Part shown: positions 1-7,943 of the stretch, piece after piece
How the letters are laid out: every line of letters begins with the position of its first letter
Numbering within the stretch: the first letter of the stretch is position 1
From: Palsa-459 sp035937595
GTDB lineage: Bacteria > Actinomycetota > Acidimicrobiia > Acidimicrobiales > RAAP-2
Length of the DNA stretch: 23,969 bases
Direction: 5' to 3'
Assembly: GCA_035937595.1 (NCBI GenBank)
Contig: DASZHS010000020.1
Span: 1 to 23,969, forward strand
The notes under the pieces: model-generated
Databases searched by the model: none
What the model was told of the DNA's origin: nothing
Seen by the model: only the letters and a program-made list of their open reading frames with translations
Program-made: the position numbers and the translations under genes

Positions 1-1
1 G

Positions 2-22
2 CTCTCGCAGCTCGGGCTGTGA
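2..22 (+). CDS. Possible C-terminal tail of an upstream gene (partial)
   Basis: The first bases read, in the frame ending with TGA at 20-22, as six codons (LSQLGL) and a stop. This stop overlaps the GTG start at 19-21 in a GTGA arrangement, the usual sign of translational coupling inside an operon. Nothing can be said about the identity of the upstream protein. ApbE genes often follow genes for flavin-carrying membrane proteins, so such a substrate is a guess only. Confidence 0.35.
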   Translation, partial: LSQLGL

Positions 23-840
23 GCGCCCCGGTGCACCGCGCAGCGCCGGTCTCGCGGCGTCACCACGAAGAGGAGGTGATGGGGACGGTGGTCACCATCG
101 ACTGCTTCCTCGACCACCCCATCGAACCGGGTCGCCTCGACGCGGCGATGGCGGCTGCGGTCGCGGTCCTCCACGAGGTCGACGGCACGTTCAGCGTGTG
201 GAAGCCGGACAGCCCCATGTCCGCTCTGCGGAGCGGTGCGCTGCAGCTCGCCGACGCGCCGGACGTCGTGCGCGAGGTCCTCGCCGCGTGTGAGGCGGCG
301 AGGGCGGCGTCGGGCGGTTGGTTCGACCCGTGGGCGCTTCCAGGTGGCGTCGATCCCACGGGGTACATGAAGGGCTGGGCGGCGCAACGCGCGGTGCGAC
401 AGTTCGTGGGTCTGGGAGTTCGAGGCGCGATCGTGAACGCCGCGGGCGACGTCGCGACGCTCGGTCAGCCGGCACAGGGTGCGTCGTTCCGGATCGGCGT
501 CGTCGATCCCGCAGCGCCTGGGCGCCTCGCATGCGTGGCCACCGTCGACGGCGGGATCGCCACGTCGGGAACCTACGAGCGTGGCGCCCATCTCGTCGAC
601 CCAGTCCGGGGCGAGCGCCGCACGGCGGTGGCATCCGCCACGGTGTGCGGTCGCGACCTCGGCCTCGCCGACGCGCTGGCCACCGCCCTCGCCGTCGGTG
701 GCGAGCAGGTGCTCGGGCGGATCGAGGCCCTGCGGGACATCGAGGCCTTCACGATCGGCCACGACGGCGCCTGGTCGCACACATCTGCCTTCCCCTTCGC
801 CCCCGGCTCGACACGATGCGCTACGGCACCCGCGCGGTGA
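19..840 (+). CDS. apbE: ApbE-like FAD:protein FMN transferase
   Basis: Predicted flavin transferase that moves FMN from FAD onto a Thr/Ser of a target protein (Mg-dependent, established for the ApbE family). The 273-aa protein keeps the family landmarks in order: the N-terminal MGT motif near residue 21, the DPTGYMKGWAAQRAV segment (family DxGGxxKGxAxD) around residue 112, NAAGDVATLG corresponding to NxGGD, ATSGTYERG followed by HLVDP, and LADALATAL near the C-terminus (family TADALSTA). No signal peptide or lipobox is visible, so a cytoplasmic form is likely. It is somewhat shorter than typical ApbE proteins. The GTG start overlaps a TGA stop by 4 bp, so it is probably coupled to an upstream gene outside the window, which may encode its substrate. 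Its 3' end overlaps the convergent neighbour by 20 bp. The final 15 or so residues are poorly conserved in character. Confidence 0.87.
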   Translation: MSAPVHRAAPVSRRHHEEEVMGTVVTIDCFLDHPIEPGRLDAAMAAAVAVLHEVDGTFSVWKPDSPMSALRSGALQLADAPDVVREVLAACEAARAASGGWFDPWALPGGVDPTGYMKGWAAQRAVRQFVGLGVRGAIVNAAGDVATLGQPAQGASFRIGVVDPAAPGRLACVATVDGGIATSGTYERGAHLVDPVRGERRTAVASATVCGRDLGLADALATALAVGGEQVLGRIEALRDIEAFTIGHDGAWSHTSAFPFAPGSTRCATAPAR

Positions 841-2068
841 GGTGATCGTCGGGCGTCGGGCGCACGGACATGGTGAAGAAGTCGCGGATCCACCAGGACT
901 CGAAGTACCGCGAGGGCGCGCCCGCCATGTTGGAGAGGAGGCTCGTGCCGTTCGCCCCCGTCACCGGTTGCATCGGCGCGGCACGGTAGGTCGAGAACTG
1001 CACCCAGTCGGTGTTGATGTCGAGCTCCATGGCTCGCACCGCGCCGGCGTCGACCAGCAGGTTGGCGAGCGAGGTGATCGTGAGGCTCGGACCGCCGACG
1101 TAGACGAGGGCGCCGTTGCTCGTCACCCCGACGCCGGAGCGCCACACCGCGTAAGCGCCGCCGAGCGTCGCGCCCCACTGCGAGTTGTCGTTGGCGAGAA
1201 GCCCGGGCACCGCCCGGCCACCGTTCACGATGAGGTCCAGGTTCTGACGCACCGACGCCACCTGTGGCGACAGGCCAACCTGGGTGCCCCATGCGCCGAC
1301 GGTGGCCGACCCGTCGCGGTACACGACGAGGGACGCCGCCCCAGCGCGCAGTGGGACCACGACGTGATGGTCGGTGTAGTAGCCACCGTTGGCGTCCTGC
1401 ATCTTGAAGCCGGCGTTGAACGCGGCGTCGAGCGTCCGCGAGGCGAGCGTCGAGATGGGGGCGTTGAAGCGGTAGGGCCCGCCGCCGGGCACCTCTGAGC
1501 CCGAGTACAGCTGGGCGCGCAGGAGCCTTTGGTCCATCCAGGCGACACCGATGACGTAGCTCGTGTAGACCGCATCGGGGCGCACCTGGGTGGTGAAGAT
1601 CGCCGGCGTCCCGTGGACGGTGCGGCCCGCGGGGTGCCACACGCCCTCGCCGGGCAGCCAGGCGCCGGCCGGCGAGCGCAGCCGCGACGGCACCGGGAGC
1701 GCGGCGACGAGGGGGTGCACGAGGGGCGTCGTGCCCTTCGTGAACGCCCCGGCGCCCGGCGAGCCGCCCTTCTTGGGCGGGTTGAGCTGGTAGTTGATCT
1801 CCTCGGCCCACGTCGCGACGAACCCGAGGTGATGGTCGCGCGCCCACTCGGCAGCGCGTGCCGCGAGCGAGGTGCCGAAGGACGGGTTCGTCAGCGCGGA
1901 GCCGAAACTGATCGCGAACCAGACGAAGAAGGCACCGAACGCCACGAGCAGCGTTCGACGCACACGGCGACGGACACGGCGGCGACGCGACGGGATCGTG
2001 TGCACCGCCGCGCTCCGGGCGTGCAAGGGCGCGCTGCTCGCCGAGGCCATCGGCGAAGTCTTGTCCAT
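821..2068 (-). CDS. Phosphodiester glycosidase family (NAGPA/DUF2233) membrane-anchored protein
   Basis: The 415-aa protein has a very basic N-terminus (Arg-rich residues 28-38), one hydrophobic segment at about 39-59, and a large C-terminal domain expected outside the membrane. The domain carries features of the NAGPA/DUF2233 family: a NAGFKMQDANGGYYTD stretch from about residue 218 (family NGGFF-like turn), LDLIVNGGR, and the AMELDINTDW block around 346-355 (family ExD/DxG-type core). Family members cleave phosphodiester-linked sugars or act on cell-wall glycans; the substrate here is unknown. The gene is divergent from the double-propeller gene at 2182, suggesting shared control or function. 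The start is uncertain: ATG at 2068 is used here, but an internal ATG at 2050 has an AAGACT hexamer exactly 6 nt upstream, resembling the spacing seen at other genes in the window. The 3' end overlaps the apbE end on the opposite strand. Confidence 0.8.
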   Translation of the reverse strand: MDKTSPMASASSAPLHARSAAVHTIPSRRRRVRRRVRRTLLVAFGAFFVWFAISFGSALTNPSFGTSLAARAAEWARDHHLGFVATWAEEINYQLNPPKKGGSPGAGAFTKGTTPLVHPLVAALPVPSRLRSPAGAWLPGEGVWHPAGRTVHGTPAIFTTQVRPDAVYTSYVIGVAWMDQRLLRAQLYSGSEVPGGGPYRFNAPISTLASRTLDAAFNAGFKMQDANGGYYTDHHVVVPLRAGAASLVVYRDGSATVGAWGTQVGLSPQVASVRQNLDLIVNGGRAVPGLLANDNSQWGATLGGAYAVWRSGVGVTSNGALVYVGGPSLTITSLANLLVDAGAVRAMELDINTDWVQFSTYRAAPMQPVTGANGTSLLSNMAGAPSRYFESWWIRDFFTMSVRPTPDDHLTARVP

Positions 2069-2164
2069 GACACCGAGGAATGCGCCCGAGGTCTCTGCGT
2101 CTTACTGGGGTCTTATGGAAATTCCGCACGCGGGGCGCGTGGCGCCCCGACGGCACGTCCGTCG

Positions 2165-2170
2165 TAGGGT
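2165..2170 (+). promoter_or_regulatory. Putative -10 box TAGGGT
   Basis: TAGGGT lies 11 nt before the ATG at 2182. No Shine-Dalgarno sequence fits in the intervening ttccacacccg, so a very short leader of about 5 nt is inferred. This supports the 2182 start over an in-frame ATG at 2080. Confidence 0.45.
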
Positions 2171-2181
2171 TTCCACACCCG

Positions 2182-4260
2182 ATGCCCTCGACACCGCCCC
2201 GATCCCGTGCGCCGACCCGCCCGAGGCGCGACGAACGCGCGCGCGCGGCCCGCCGACGCCTCTACCGCCGTCGCCGGCTGACCGTCCTCGGCGTCGCGGT
2301 CCTCGCCACGATCACGCTCGTGTGGGCGATCACGTCGCTCGTGGGCTCGAGCGGCCCTCGCGCCGGGGCGGCGACCGTCCCCTCGATCGAGGCGGGGATC
2401 GAGCCCTGGCAGCTCCCGGCGCCGCTGTCGCGCACGTCCGTCGTGCCGTCGGCCGGGGGGTTCACCGTCCTCGGCGGGCTCACCCCCGCCGGCGCGTCGG
2501 TGTCGAGCGTGACGGCGGTCACGACCGGGGGCGCGATCCACGCCCAGCCACCGCTCCCGAGCGCGGTCCACGACGCCTCGGCGGGGACGCTCGGCGGGTC
2601 CACCTACGTCTTCGGCGGCGGCTCGCCGGCCACCGTGGCGACGGTCCAGGTGCTCACGGCGGGAGCGCGCCATCTCGGCAGTCCCCTCCCCTCGCCCCGC
2701 TCGGACTCCACCGCGGTCACGATCGCGACGACGCACGGCACGACGGCCTACGTCGTGGGCGGCTACACCGGCTCGAGCTACCTGCCCGAGGTCCTCGCCA
2801 CCCGCGACGGGCGCACGTTCACGACGGCCGCCACGCTCAAGGTGCCCGTGCGCTACCCGGCCGTCGCGGCGGACAACGGGGTGCTCTACGTCGTGGGCGG
2901 CGAGGTGCCCTCGACGACCTCTTCGACCGCGGCCACGGCCGACGTCCAGGCCGTCAACCTCTCGACGGGCACGGACACCGTCGTGGCCTCGCTCCCCCAG
3001 CCGCTCTACGGTGCGGCCGCCTTCACCCTCGACGGCGTCGTCTACGTCGCGGGCGGCGAGACGCCGGGCGGCCTGACCCAGACGGCGATCTACGCCTACG
3101 TGCCGGGCGCCAGCCAGGTGCTCTTCGCGGGCCTCCTCCCCCAGGCCGTCGCCTTCGGCGGCGCGACGACCCTCGGGACCGGCGCCGGCGCCGTCGGGTA
3201 CCTGGTCGGCGGGGAGGTCGCCGCGCAGCGCGGACCCGACCAGGCCGGCGTCGCGTCCGGCACGCTGTCGACCGTCCTCGCGCTGCGGCCGAGCCCCTAC
3301 GGCGGGCCGGCCGGCACGCCGCACGCCGGCACCCCGTACGGCGGCCAGCTGCTCATCGCCGACCGGGGCAACGACCGGCTGCTCCTGCTCACCCCGTCGC
3401 GCCTCGTCTCGTGGGTGTACCCCTCGAAGACCAAGCCGCCCCCGCCGGGCGGCTTCTACTTCCCCGACGACGCGTTCTTCTTCAAGAAGGGCACGGGGAT
3501 CATCTCCAACCAGGAGGACAACCACACGATCGTCGAGATCGCCTACCCCTCCGGCAAGATCCTCTGGGACTACGGCCACGCACGCCAGCCGGGCAGCGCG
3601 CCGGGCTACCTCAACCAGCCCGACGACGCGTACTACCTGCGCAACGGCCTGGTCTCGGTGGCCGACGCCTCCAACAACCGCGTCATCTTCATCTCGCCCA
3701 CGCGACGCGTGGTCGTCTCCCAGGTCGGCAACGGCGTCGACGCCCACGTCCCCGGCGTGTCCATCGCCTACCCGAACGGCGACACGCCGCTCGCCGACGG
3801 CAACGTGCTCGTCTCTGAGGTGAACGGCTCGTGGATCAGCGAGTACACGCCGACCGGCCACCTCGTCTGGACGCGGCACTTCCCCCAGATCGCCTACCCG
3901 TCGGACCCCCAGCAGCTGGGGCCGGACCTGTACCTCATGTGCGACTACAACCCGGGTGCGGAGGGACGCATCGTCGAGTTCACGAGGAGCGGCCGGATCC
4001 TGTGGCGCTACGACTCGACGGCCGGCGACGCGGCGCTCAAGATGCCGTCGCTCGCCGAGCGGCTCCCCAATGGGCTGATCATGGTCAACGACGACTACCG
4101 CAACCGCGTCGTCGTGATCGACCCCGCGACGCACTGGATCGTCTGGCAGTACGGGCTCACCGACGTCGCGGGCACCGCGACGGGGCTGCTGTCGATCCCC
4201 GACGGCTTCGACCTGCTCGAGCCCGGCGGAGTGACGCCGACGCACCCCCAGACGGGGTAG
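2182..4260 (+). CDS. Membrane-anchored double beta-propeller protein (Kelch-like plus NHL/PQQ-like)
   Basis: The 692-aa product starts with a Pro/Arg-rich cytoplasmic tail, a single hydrophobic anchor at about 33-55, and then two repeat regions expected outside the cell. Residues of roughly 88-375 contain Kelch-type blades marked by VVGGY, VVGGE and VAGGE double-glycine turns. From about 391 to 658 a different repeat appears five or six times, with the pattern P-D-x-A...N-G-hydrophobic...D-x-x-N-x-R-V...P-x-G-x-I-x-W (for example near 428-466, 478-516, 572-611 and 621-658), resembling NHL, PQQ or arylsulfotransferase-like propellers. No catalytic site is recognised; a binding or scaffold role is an inference. 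An in-frame ATG at 2080 exists, but its 34 extra residues look non-coding and the promoter-like TAGGGT lies inside them, so 2182 is preferred. The gene is divergent from the NAGPA-like gene and ends 14 bp from the convergent kinase gene. Confidence 0.75.
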   Translation: MPSTPPRSRAPTRPRRDERARAARRRLYRRRRLTVLGVAVLATITLVWAITSLVGSSGPRAGAATVPSIEAGIEPWQLPAPLSRTSVVPSAGGFTVLGGLTPAGASVSSVTAVTTGGAIHAQPPLPSAVHDASAGTLGGSTYVFGGGSPATVATVQVLTAGARHLGSPLPSPRSDSTAVTIATTHGTTAYVVGGYTGSSYLPEVLATRDGRTFTTAATLKVPVRYPAVAADNGVLYVVGGEVPSTTSSTAATADVQAVNLSTGTDTVVASLPQPLYGAAAFTLDGVVYVAGGETPGGLTQTAIYAYVPGASQVLFAGLLPQAVAFGGATTLGTGAGAVGYLVGGEVAAQRGPDQAGVASGTLSTVLALRPSPYGGPAGTPHAGTPYGGQLLIADRGNDRLLLLTPSRLVSWVYPSKTKPPPPGGFYFPDDAFFFKKGTGIISNQEDNHTIVEIAYPSGKILWDYGHARQPGSAPGYLNQPDDAYYLRNGLVSVADASNNRVIFISPTRRVVVSQVGNGVDAHVPGVSIAYPNGDTPLADGNVLVSEVNGSWISEYTPTGHLVWTRHFPQIAYPSDPQQLGPDLYLMCDYNPGAEGRIVEFTRSGRILWRYDSTAGDAALKMPSLAERLPNGLIMVNDDYRNRVVVIDPATHWIVWQYGLTDVAGTATGLLSIPDGFDLLEPGGVTPTHPQTG

Positions 4261-4274
4261 CGCTGGAGACGCTC

Positions 4275-5309
4275 CTAGAGCAACCCCTCCGCCGTCGCGA
4301 GCGTGAGGAGGTCGGCCAACGGCCGCGCGCCCAGGTGCACGATCACCTCGGCGGCGCAGACCGAGCCGAGCCGCGCGGCCTCGACGGGGTCCGCGCCGCG
4401 GGCGAGGGCATAGAGGAAGCCGGCGGCGAACAGGTCGCCCGCGCCGTTGGCGTCCACGACCTCGTCGACCTCGCAGGCGGGCACCTCGACCATGCCGGAC
4501 GCCGCGACGACGACCGCGCCCCTCGGTCCGAGGGTGACCGCGGCGAGCACGCCCGTCTCGTCGAAGGCCCGCAGCGCACCGTCGAGGTCCGATGAGCGGA
4601 ACAGCGCGCGCGCCTCGGTCTCGTTGGCGAAGACGACGTCGACCTCGCGGGTGACGAGGTCGAGGAAGTCCGCACGGTGCCGCTCGACGCAGAACGCGTC
4701 CGACAGCGACAGGGCGACGAGGCCGTCGGCGGCGTGGGTGTGCGCGATCGCGTCACGGATGGCCTGCTTTGCGGGCGGCAGGTCGAACAGGTAGCCCTCG
4801 AGGTAGGTGAGCCGCGTCCGCGAGAACAGCGCCCCGGTGAGGTCGCCAGGGACGAGGGTGTTGGCGACGCCCAGGTGCGTGGCCATCGTCCGCTGGGCGT
4901 CGGGGGTGACGAGCACGTGGCACCGCCCGGTCCCGCCGTCGGAGGGCGCGACGACGGCGAGGTCGAGCTCGACGTCGAGGGAGGCGAAGTCGTGGCGGAA
5001 GACCTCGCCGAACTCGTCCTCGGCGACCTTGCCGGCGAAGCCCGCGCGGCCGCCGAGCGAGGCGATCCCCGCGATCGTGTTCGCCGCCGAGCCGCCGGAG
5101 ATCTCGATCCCCGGTCCCATCGCCGCGTAGATCGCCGTGGCGCGCTCGAGGTCGACGAGCGTCATGGCGCTCTTCACGAGCCCGAGGCGGTCGAGCAGCG
5201 CCTCGTCCGTCGTCGCGATGACGTCGACCAGGGCGTTGCCGATGCCGACCACGTCGAGCCGGGCGGGCTCCGGTCGCGACGTCAGCTCGACGGACGTCGC
5301 GATCTCCAC
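4275..5309 (-). CDS. PfkB-family carbohydrate/nucleoside kinase (adenosine-kinase-like)
   Basis: The 344-aa protein is a ribokinase-fold kinase that transfers phosphate from ATP to a sugar or nucleoside hydroxyl. The N-terminal VVGIGNALVDVIA strand, the GGSAANTIAG motif at about 72-81 (PfkB signature 1, substrate binding), and DANGAGDLFAAGF near 286-298 (signature 2, anion hole and catalytic Asp292) are intact. The DxNGAGD form and overall arrangement resemble bacterial proteins annotated as adenosine kinase, but substrate cannot be read from sequence. The start is placed at GTG 5309 because TACCCT sits exactly 6 nt upstream, matching the other leaderless-looking genes here; a longer frame beginning at 5363 would run through this promoter. 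It is transcribed divergently from the first M1 aminopeptidase across 77 bp. Confidence 0.86.
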   Translation of the reverse strand: MEIATSVELTSRPEPARLDVVGIGNALVDVIATTDEALLDRLGLVKSAMTLVDLERATAIYAAMGPGIEISGGSAANTIAGIASLGGRAGFAGKVAEDEFGEVFRHDFASLDVELDLAVVAPSDGGTGRCHVLVTPDAQRTMATHLGVANTLVPGDLTGALFSRTRLTYLEGYLFDLPPAKQAIRDAIAHTHAADGLVALSLSDAFCVERHRADFLDLVTREVDVVFANETEARALFRSSDLDGALRAFDETGVLAAVTLGPRGAVVVAASGMVEVPACEVDEVVDANGAGDLFAAGFLYALARGADPVEAARLGSVCAAEVIVHLGARPLADLLTLATAEGLL

Positions 5310-5315
5310 CGCGCA

Positions 5316-5321
5316 AGGGTA
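5316..5321 (-). promoter_or_regulatory. -10 box TACCCT of the PfkB kinase gene
   Basis: On the minus strand TACCCT is followed by 6 nt (tgcgcg) and GTG at 5309. That spacing puts the transcription start at or next to the start codon, implying a leaderless mRNA. No good -35 box is visible. Confidence 0.6.
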
Positions 5322-5373
5322 GAGGCTCTGGGGCAACGCACGACTATTCGGTCGGTGGTGCAAGACGAGGCTC

Positions 5374-5379
5374 TAGCGT
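5374..5379 (+). promoter_or_regulatory. -10 box TAGCGT of the first M1 aminopeptidase gene
   Basis: TAGCGT is followed by 7 nt (cgggccc) and a TTG start codon at 5387. With usual -10 to start-site spacing the transcript would begin at the TTG itself. It faces the TACCCT box of the divergent kinase gene, with 52 bp between the two hexamers. Confidence 0.6.
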
Positions 5380-5386
5380 CGGGCCC

Positions 5387-7900
5387 TTGTCCGACGACCC
5401 CCGCTACCGACTCCCGACGAGCCCCACGCCGATCGCGTACCGACTGCGCTTCGAGCCGGACCTCGACGCCGCGACCTTCACCGGCGCCGTCGAGATCGAC
5501 GTCGACGTGACCGAGGCGAGCCCGGCGGTCGTGCTCAACGCCGTCGACCTCGAGCTCGAGCACGCCTCGGTGGAGCTCGCGGACGGCACGTCGAGGACCG
5601 CCTCGGTCTCGCTCGACGCGGACCTCGAGCGCGCGACCCTGCACCTCGATCCGCCGCTGCCGATCGGGTCCGCGGTGCTGCGGGCGCGCTTCGCCGGCAC
5701 GCTCAACGACGAGCTGGTGGGCTTCTACCGCTCGACGTTCACCGACGAGTCCGGCGCCACCCACACCATCGCCACGACGCAGCTCTGCGCGACCGACGCG
5801 CGCCGGATGTTCCCGTGCTTCGACGAGCCGGCGCTGAAGGCGACGTTCGAGCTCACCGTCGTGGTGCCCCCGCACCTCACCGCGTTCTCCAACGCGCCGG
5901 TCGCCGCGGAGTCGACGCTCCCCGACGGCCGGCGCGAGTGTCGCTTCCTCCCCACGATGCAGATGTCGTCGTACCTCGTGGCGCTCGTCGTCGGGCGCTT
6001 CGAGCGCAGCGACGTCGTCGACGTCGACGGCGTCCCCCTCTGCGTCGTGAGCACGCCGGGCACGTCGCACCTCAGCGCCTTCGCGCTCGAGGTCGGGGCG
6101 TTCGCGCTGCGCTACTTCTCGGCGTACTTCGGCGTCCCGTACCCCGGCGGCAAGGTGGACCTCGTCGGCATCCCCGACTTCGCCGCGGGCGCCATGGAGA
6201 ACCTCGGCTGCATCACGTTCCGCGAGACCCTGCTGCTCATCGACCCGAAGACGGCCTCGACCGAGGAGCTCCAGGACGTCGCGATGGTCATCGCGCACGA
6301 GCTCGCGCACATGTGGTTCGGGGACCTCGTGACCATGCAGTGGTGGGAGGGCATCTGGCTGAACGAGGCGTTCGCCACGTTCATGCAGTACCTCTGCACG
6401 GACGCCTTCCGCCCCGAGTGGAACCTGTGGGTCCGGTTCAACCTCCAGCGCGAGCCCGGCTTCGCGATCGACGCCCTGCACTCCACGAGGGCGATCGAGT
6501 TCCCGGTTCGGACCTCCGCCGACGCGTGGGCGATGTTCGACCCGATCACCTACCGCAAGGGCGGCGCCGTGCTCCGCATGCTGGAGCAGTACCTCGGCGC
6601 CGACGTCTTCCAGGCCGGCATCCGCCGGTACGTCGCCGACCACGCCTACGCCAACACGGTCACGGCGGACCTGTGGGCGGCGCTCGAGGGGGCCTCGGGC
6701 GCGCCCGTCGGCGAGATCATGCACACCTGGATCCTCCAGGGCGGCCACCCGCTCGTCGCCGTGGACGACGGGACGCTGTCCCAGTCGCCGTTCCAGTTCC
6801 GCGCCCCCGAGGGCCCCTCCCGCATCGGGTCGTCGTGGCAGGTGCCGGTCCGCTCGCGCCCGCTCGCCGGCGGTCCTCCGGTCGCCCAGCTGCTCGGCGA
6901 CGCGCCGACGGCGCTCGCGACCCCCTGGCCCGCCGTCGTCAACGCCGGCGGCTCGGGGTTCTACCGCACGAGCTACGGGGCCGGCGAGCTCGCCGAGATC
7001 GCCGCGGCGCTCGACGCGCTCACCGAGCTCGAGCGCGCGGTGCTGCTGAGCGACACCTGGGCGCTCGCCCGCGCGGGCGTCCGAACGGTGCGCGACGTGC
7101 TCACGGTGGCCCGCGGGCTCGGCACGCTCGTCGAGCCCTCCGCGTGGGCGGTGGTGGCCGAGGTGCTCGAGACGCTCGACCGCTTCGTCGACGACGCGGA
7201 CCGGCCCCGGCTCGAGGCGACCGCGAGCCAGCTGTTCGCCCCGGTCCTCGCGTCGCTCACCTGGAGCCCCTCGGCCGACGAGGGCGTGCTCGCGCCCGTC
7301 GTCCGCGGCCGGGCGGTGCGCGTGCTCGGCACGGTCGCGCGCGACCCTGCGGTCCGCGCCGAGGCCGCCGCGCGCTTCGACGCGGGCGGGCTCGACGGCG
7401 ACCTGGCCGTCCCCGTCGTCGAGGTCGTCGCCTCGATGGACCGCCCGGGCGACCTCGACGAGATGCTCCGGCGCTGTCGCGAGGCGAAGGACCCCCAGGG
7501 CGAGGAGCGCTACCGCGACGGGGTGACCTCGATCGCCGACCGGGACCTCGCCGTCACGACGTTCGAGCGGTGCTTCGAGCTCTTCCGCGCCCAGGACGTG
7601 CCGTTCGTGATCCTGCGGCTGGTCATGAACCCCGTCGGCGGCGCCGCCGTGTGGGAAGCGCTCGCGGCGTCCTGGGAGGCCACGCTCGCCAAGATCCCCC
7701 CGTCGATGCAGTTCGTCCTCGGCCTCGGCGTCTCGACGCTCATCGCGGACCCGGCCTTGGCGGCACGGATCGCGGCCTTCCACCGTGACCACCCGATCGG
7801 CACCAGCCAGACGCGCGTCGAGCAGGCGGTCGAGCAGATGCTGAACGGCGTGGCCTTCGCCGAGCGCGCGCGGCCGGACCTCGCCCTCGCGCTCGGCTGA
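5387..7900 (+). CDS. M1 family zinc aminopeptidase, copy 1 (Cys in the amino-group anchor position)
   Basis: An 837-aa cytosolic metallo-aminopeptidase that should remove N-terminal residues from peptides. The N-terminal beta-saddle domain spans about 1-195, the thermolysin-like domain about 200-440, a small beta-sandwich about 440-520, and an ERAP1-like helical domain follows to the end. Visible catalytic elements are GAMEN at 268-272, HELAH at 304-308 with the third zinc ligand Glu327 (HEXXH-X18-E), and the transition-state Tyr389 in TYRKG. No signal peptide is present. An oddity is Cys134 in QLCATDARR: at this place family members have Glu or Gln that binds the substrate alpha-amine (Glu183 in ERAP1, Gln213 in human APN), and both neighbouring paralogues have Glu. 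The TTG start is chosen because TAGCGT ends 7 nt before it and homology to the paralogues begins immediately after it. Confidence 0.93.
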   Translation: MSDDPRYRLPTSPTPIAYRLRFEPDLDAATFTGAVEIDVDVTEASPAVVLNAVDLELEHASVELADGTSRTASVSLDADLERATLHLDPPLPIGSAVLRARFAGTLNDELVGFYRSTFTDESGATHTIATTQLCATDARRMFPCFDEPALKATFELTVVVPPHLTAFSNAPVAAESTLPDGRRECRFLPTMQMSSYLVALVVGRFERSDVVDVDGVPLCVVSTPGTSHLSAFALEVGAFALRYFSAYFGVPYPGGKVDLVGIPDFAAGAMENLGCITFRETLLLIDPKTASTEELQDVAMVIAHELAHMWFGDLVTMQWWEGIWLNEAFATFMQYLCTDAFRPEWNLWVRFNLQREPGFAIDALHSTRAIEFPVRTSADAWAMFDPITYRKGGAVLRMLEQYLGADVFQAGIRRYVADHAYANTVTADLWAALEGASGAPVGEIMHTWILQGGHPLVAVDDGTLSQSPFQFRAPEGPSRIGSSWQVPVRSRPLAGGPPVAQLLGDAPTALATPWPAVVNAGGSGFYRTSYGAGELAEIAAALDALTELERAVLLSDTWALARAGVRTVRDVLTVARGLGTLVEPSAWAVVAEVLETLDRFVDDADRPRLEATASQLFAPVLASLTWSPSADEGVLAPVVRGRAVRVLGTVARDPAVRAEAAARFDAGGLDGDLAVPVVEVVASMDRPGDLDEMLRRCREAKDPQGEERYRDGVTSIADRDLAVTTFERCFELFRAQDVPFVILRLVMNPVGGAAVWEALAASWEATLAKIPPSMQFVLGLGVSTLIADPALAARIAAFHRDHPIGTSQTRVEQAVEQMLNGVAFAERARPDLALALG

Positions 7901-7931
7901 GCCGCGCCGAGCGCGGGCCCAAGAACCGGGC

Positions 7932-7937
7932 TACATT
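7932..7937 (+). promoter_or_regulatory. -10 box TACATT of the second M1 aminopeptidase gene
   Basis: TACATT is followed by 6 nt (cgtgaa) and ATG at 7944, predicting a leaderless transcript. It lies in the 43-bp gap after copy 1, so copy 2 need not depend on read-through. A weak 4-bp stem (GCCC 7917-7920 with GGGC 7928-7931) sits just upstream. Confidence 0.6.
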
Positions 7938-7943
7938 CGTGAA

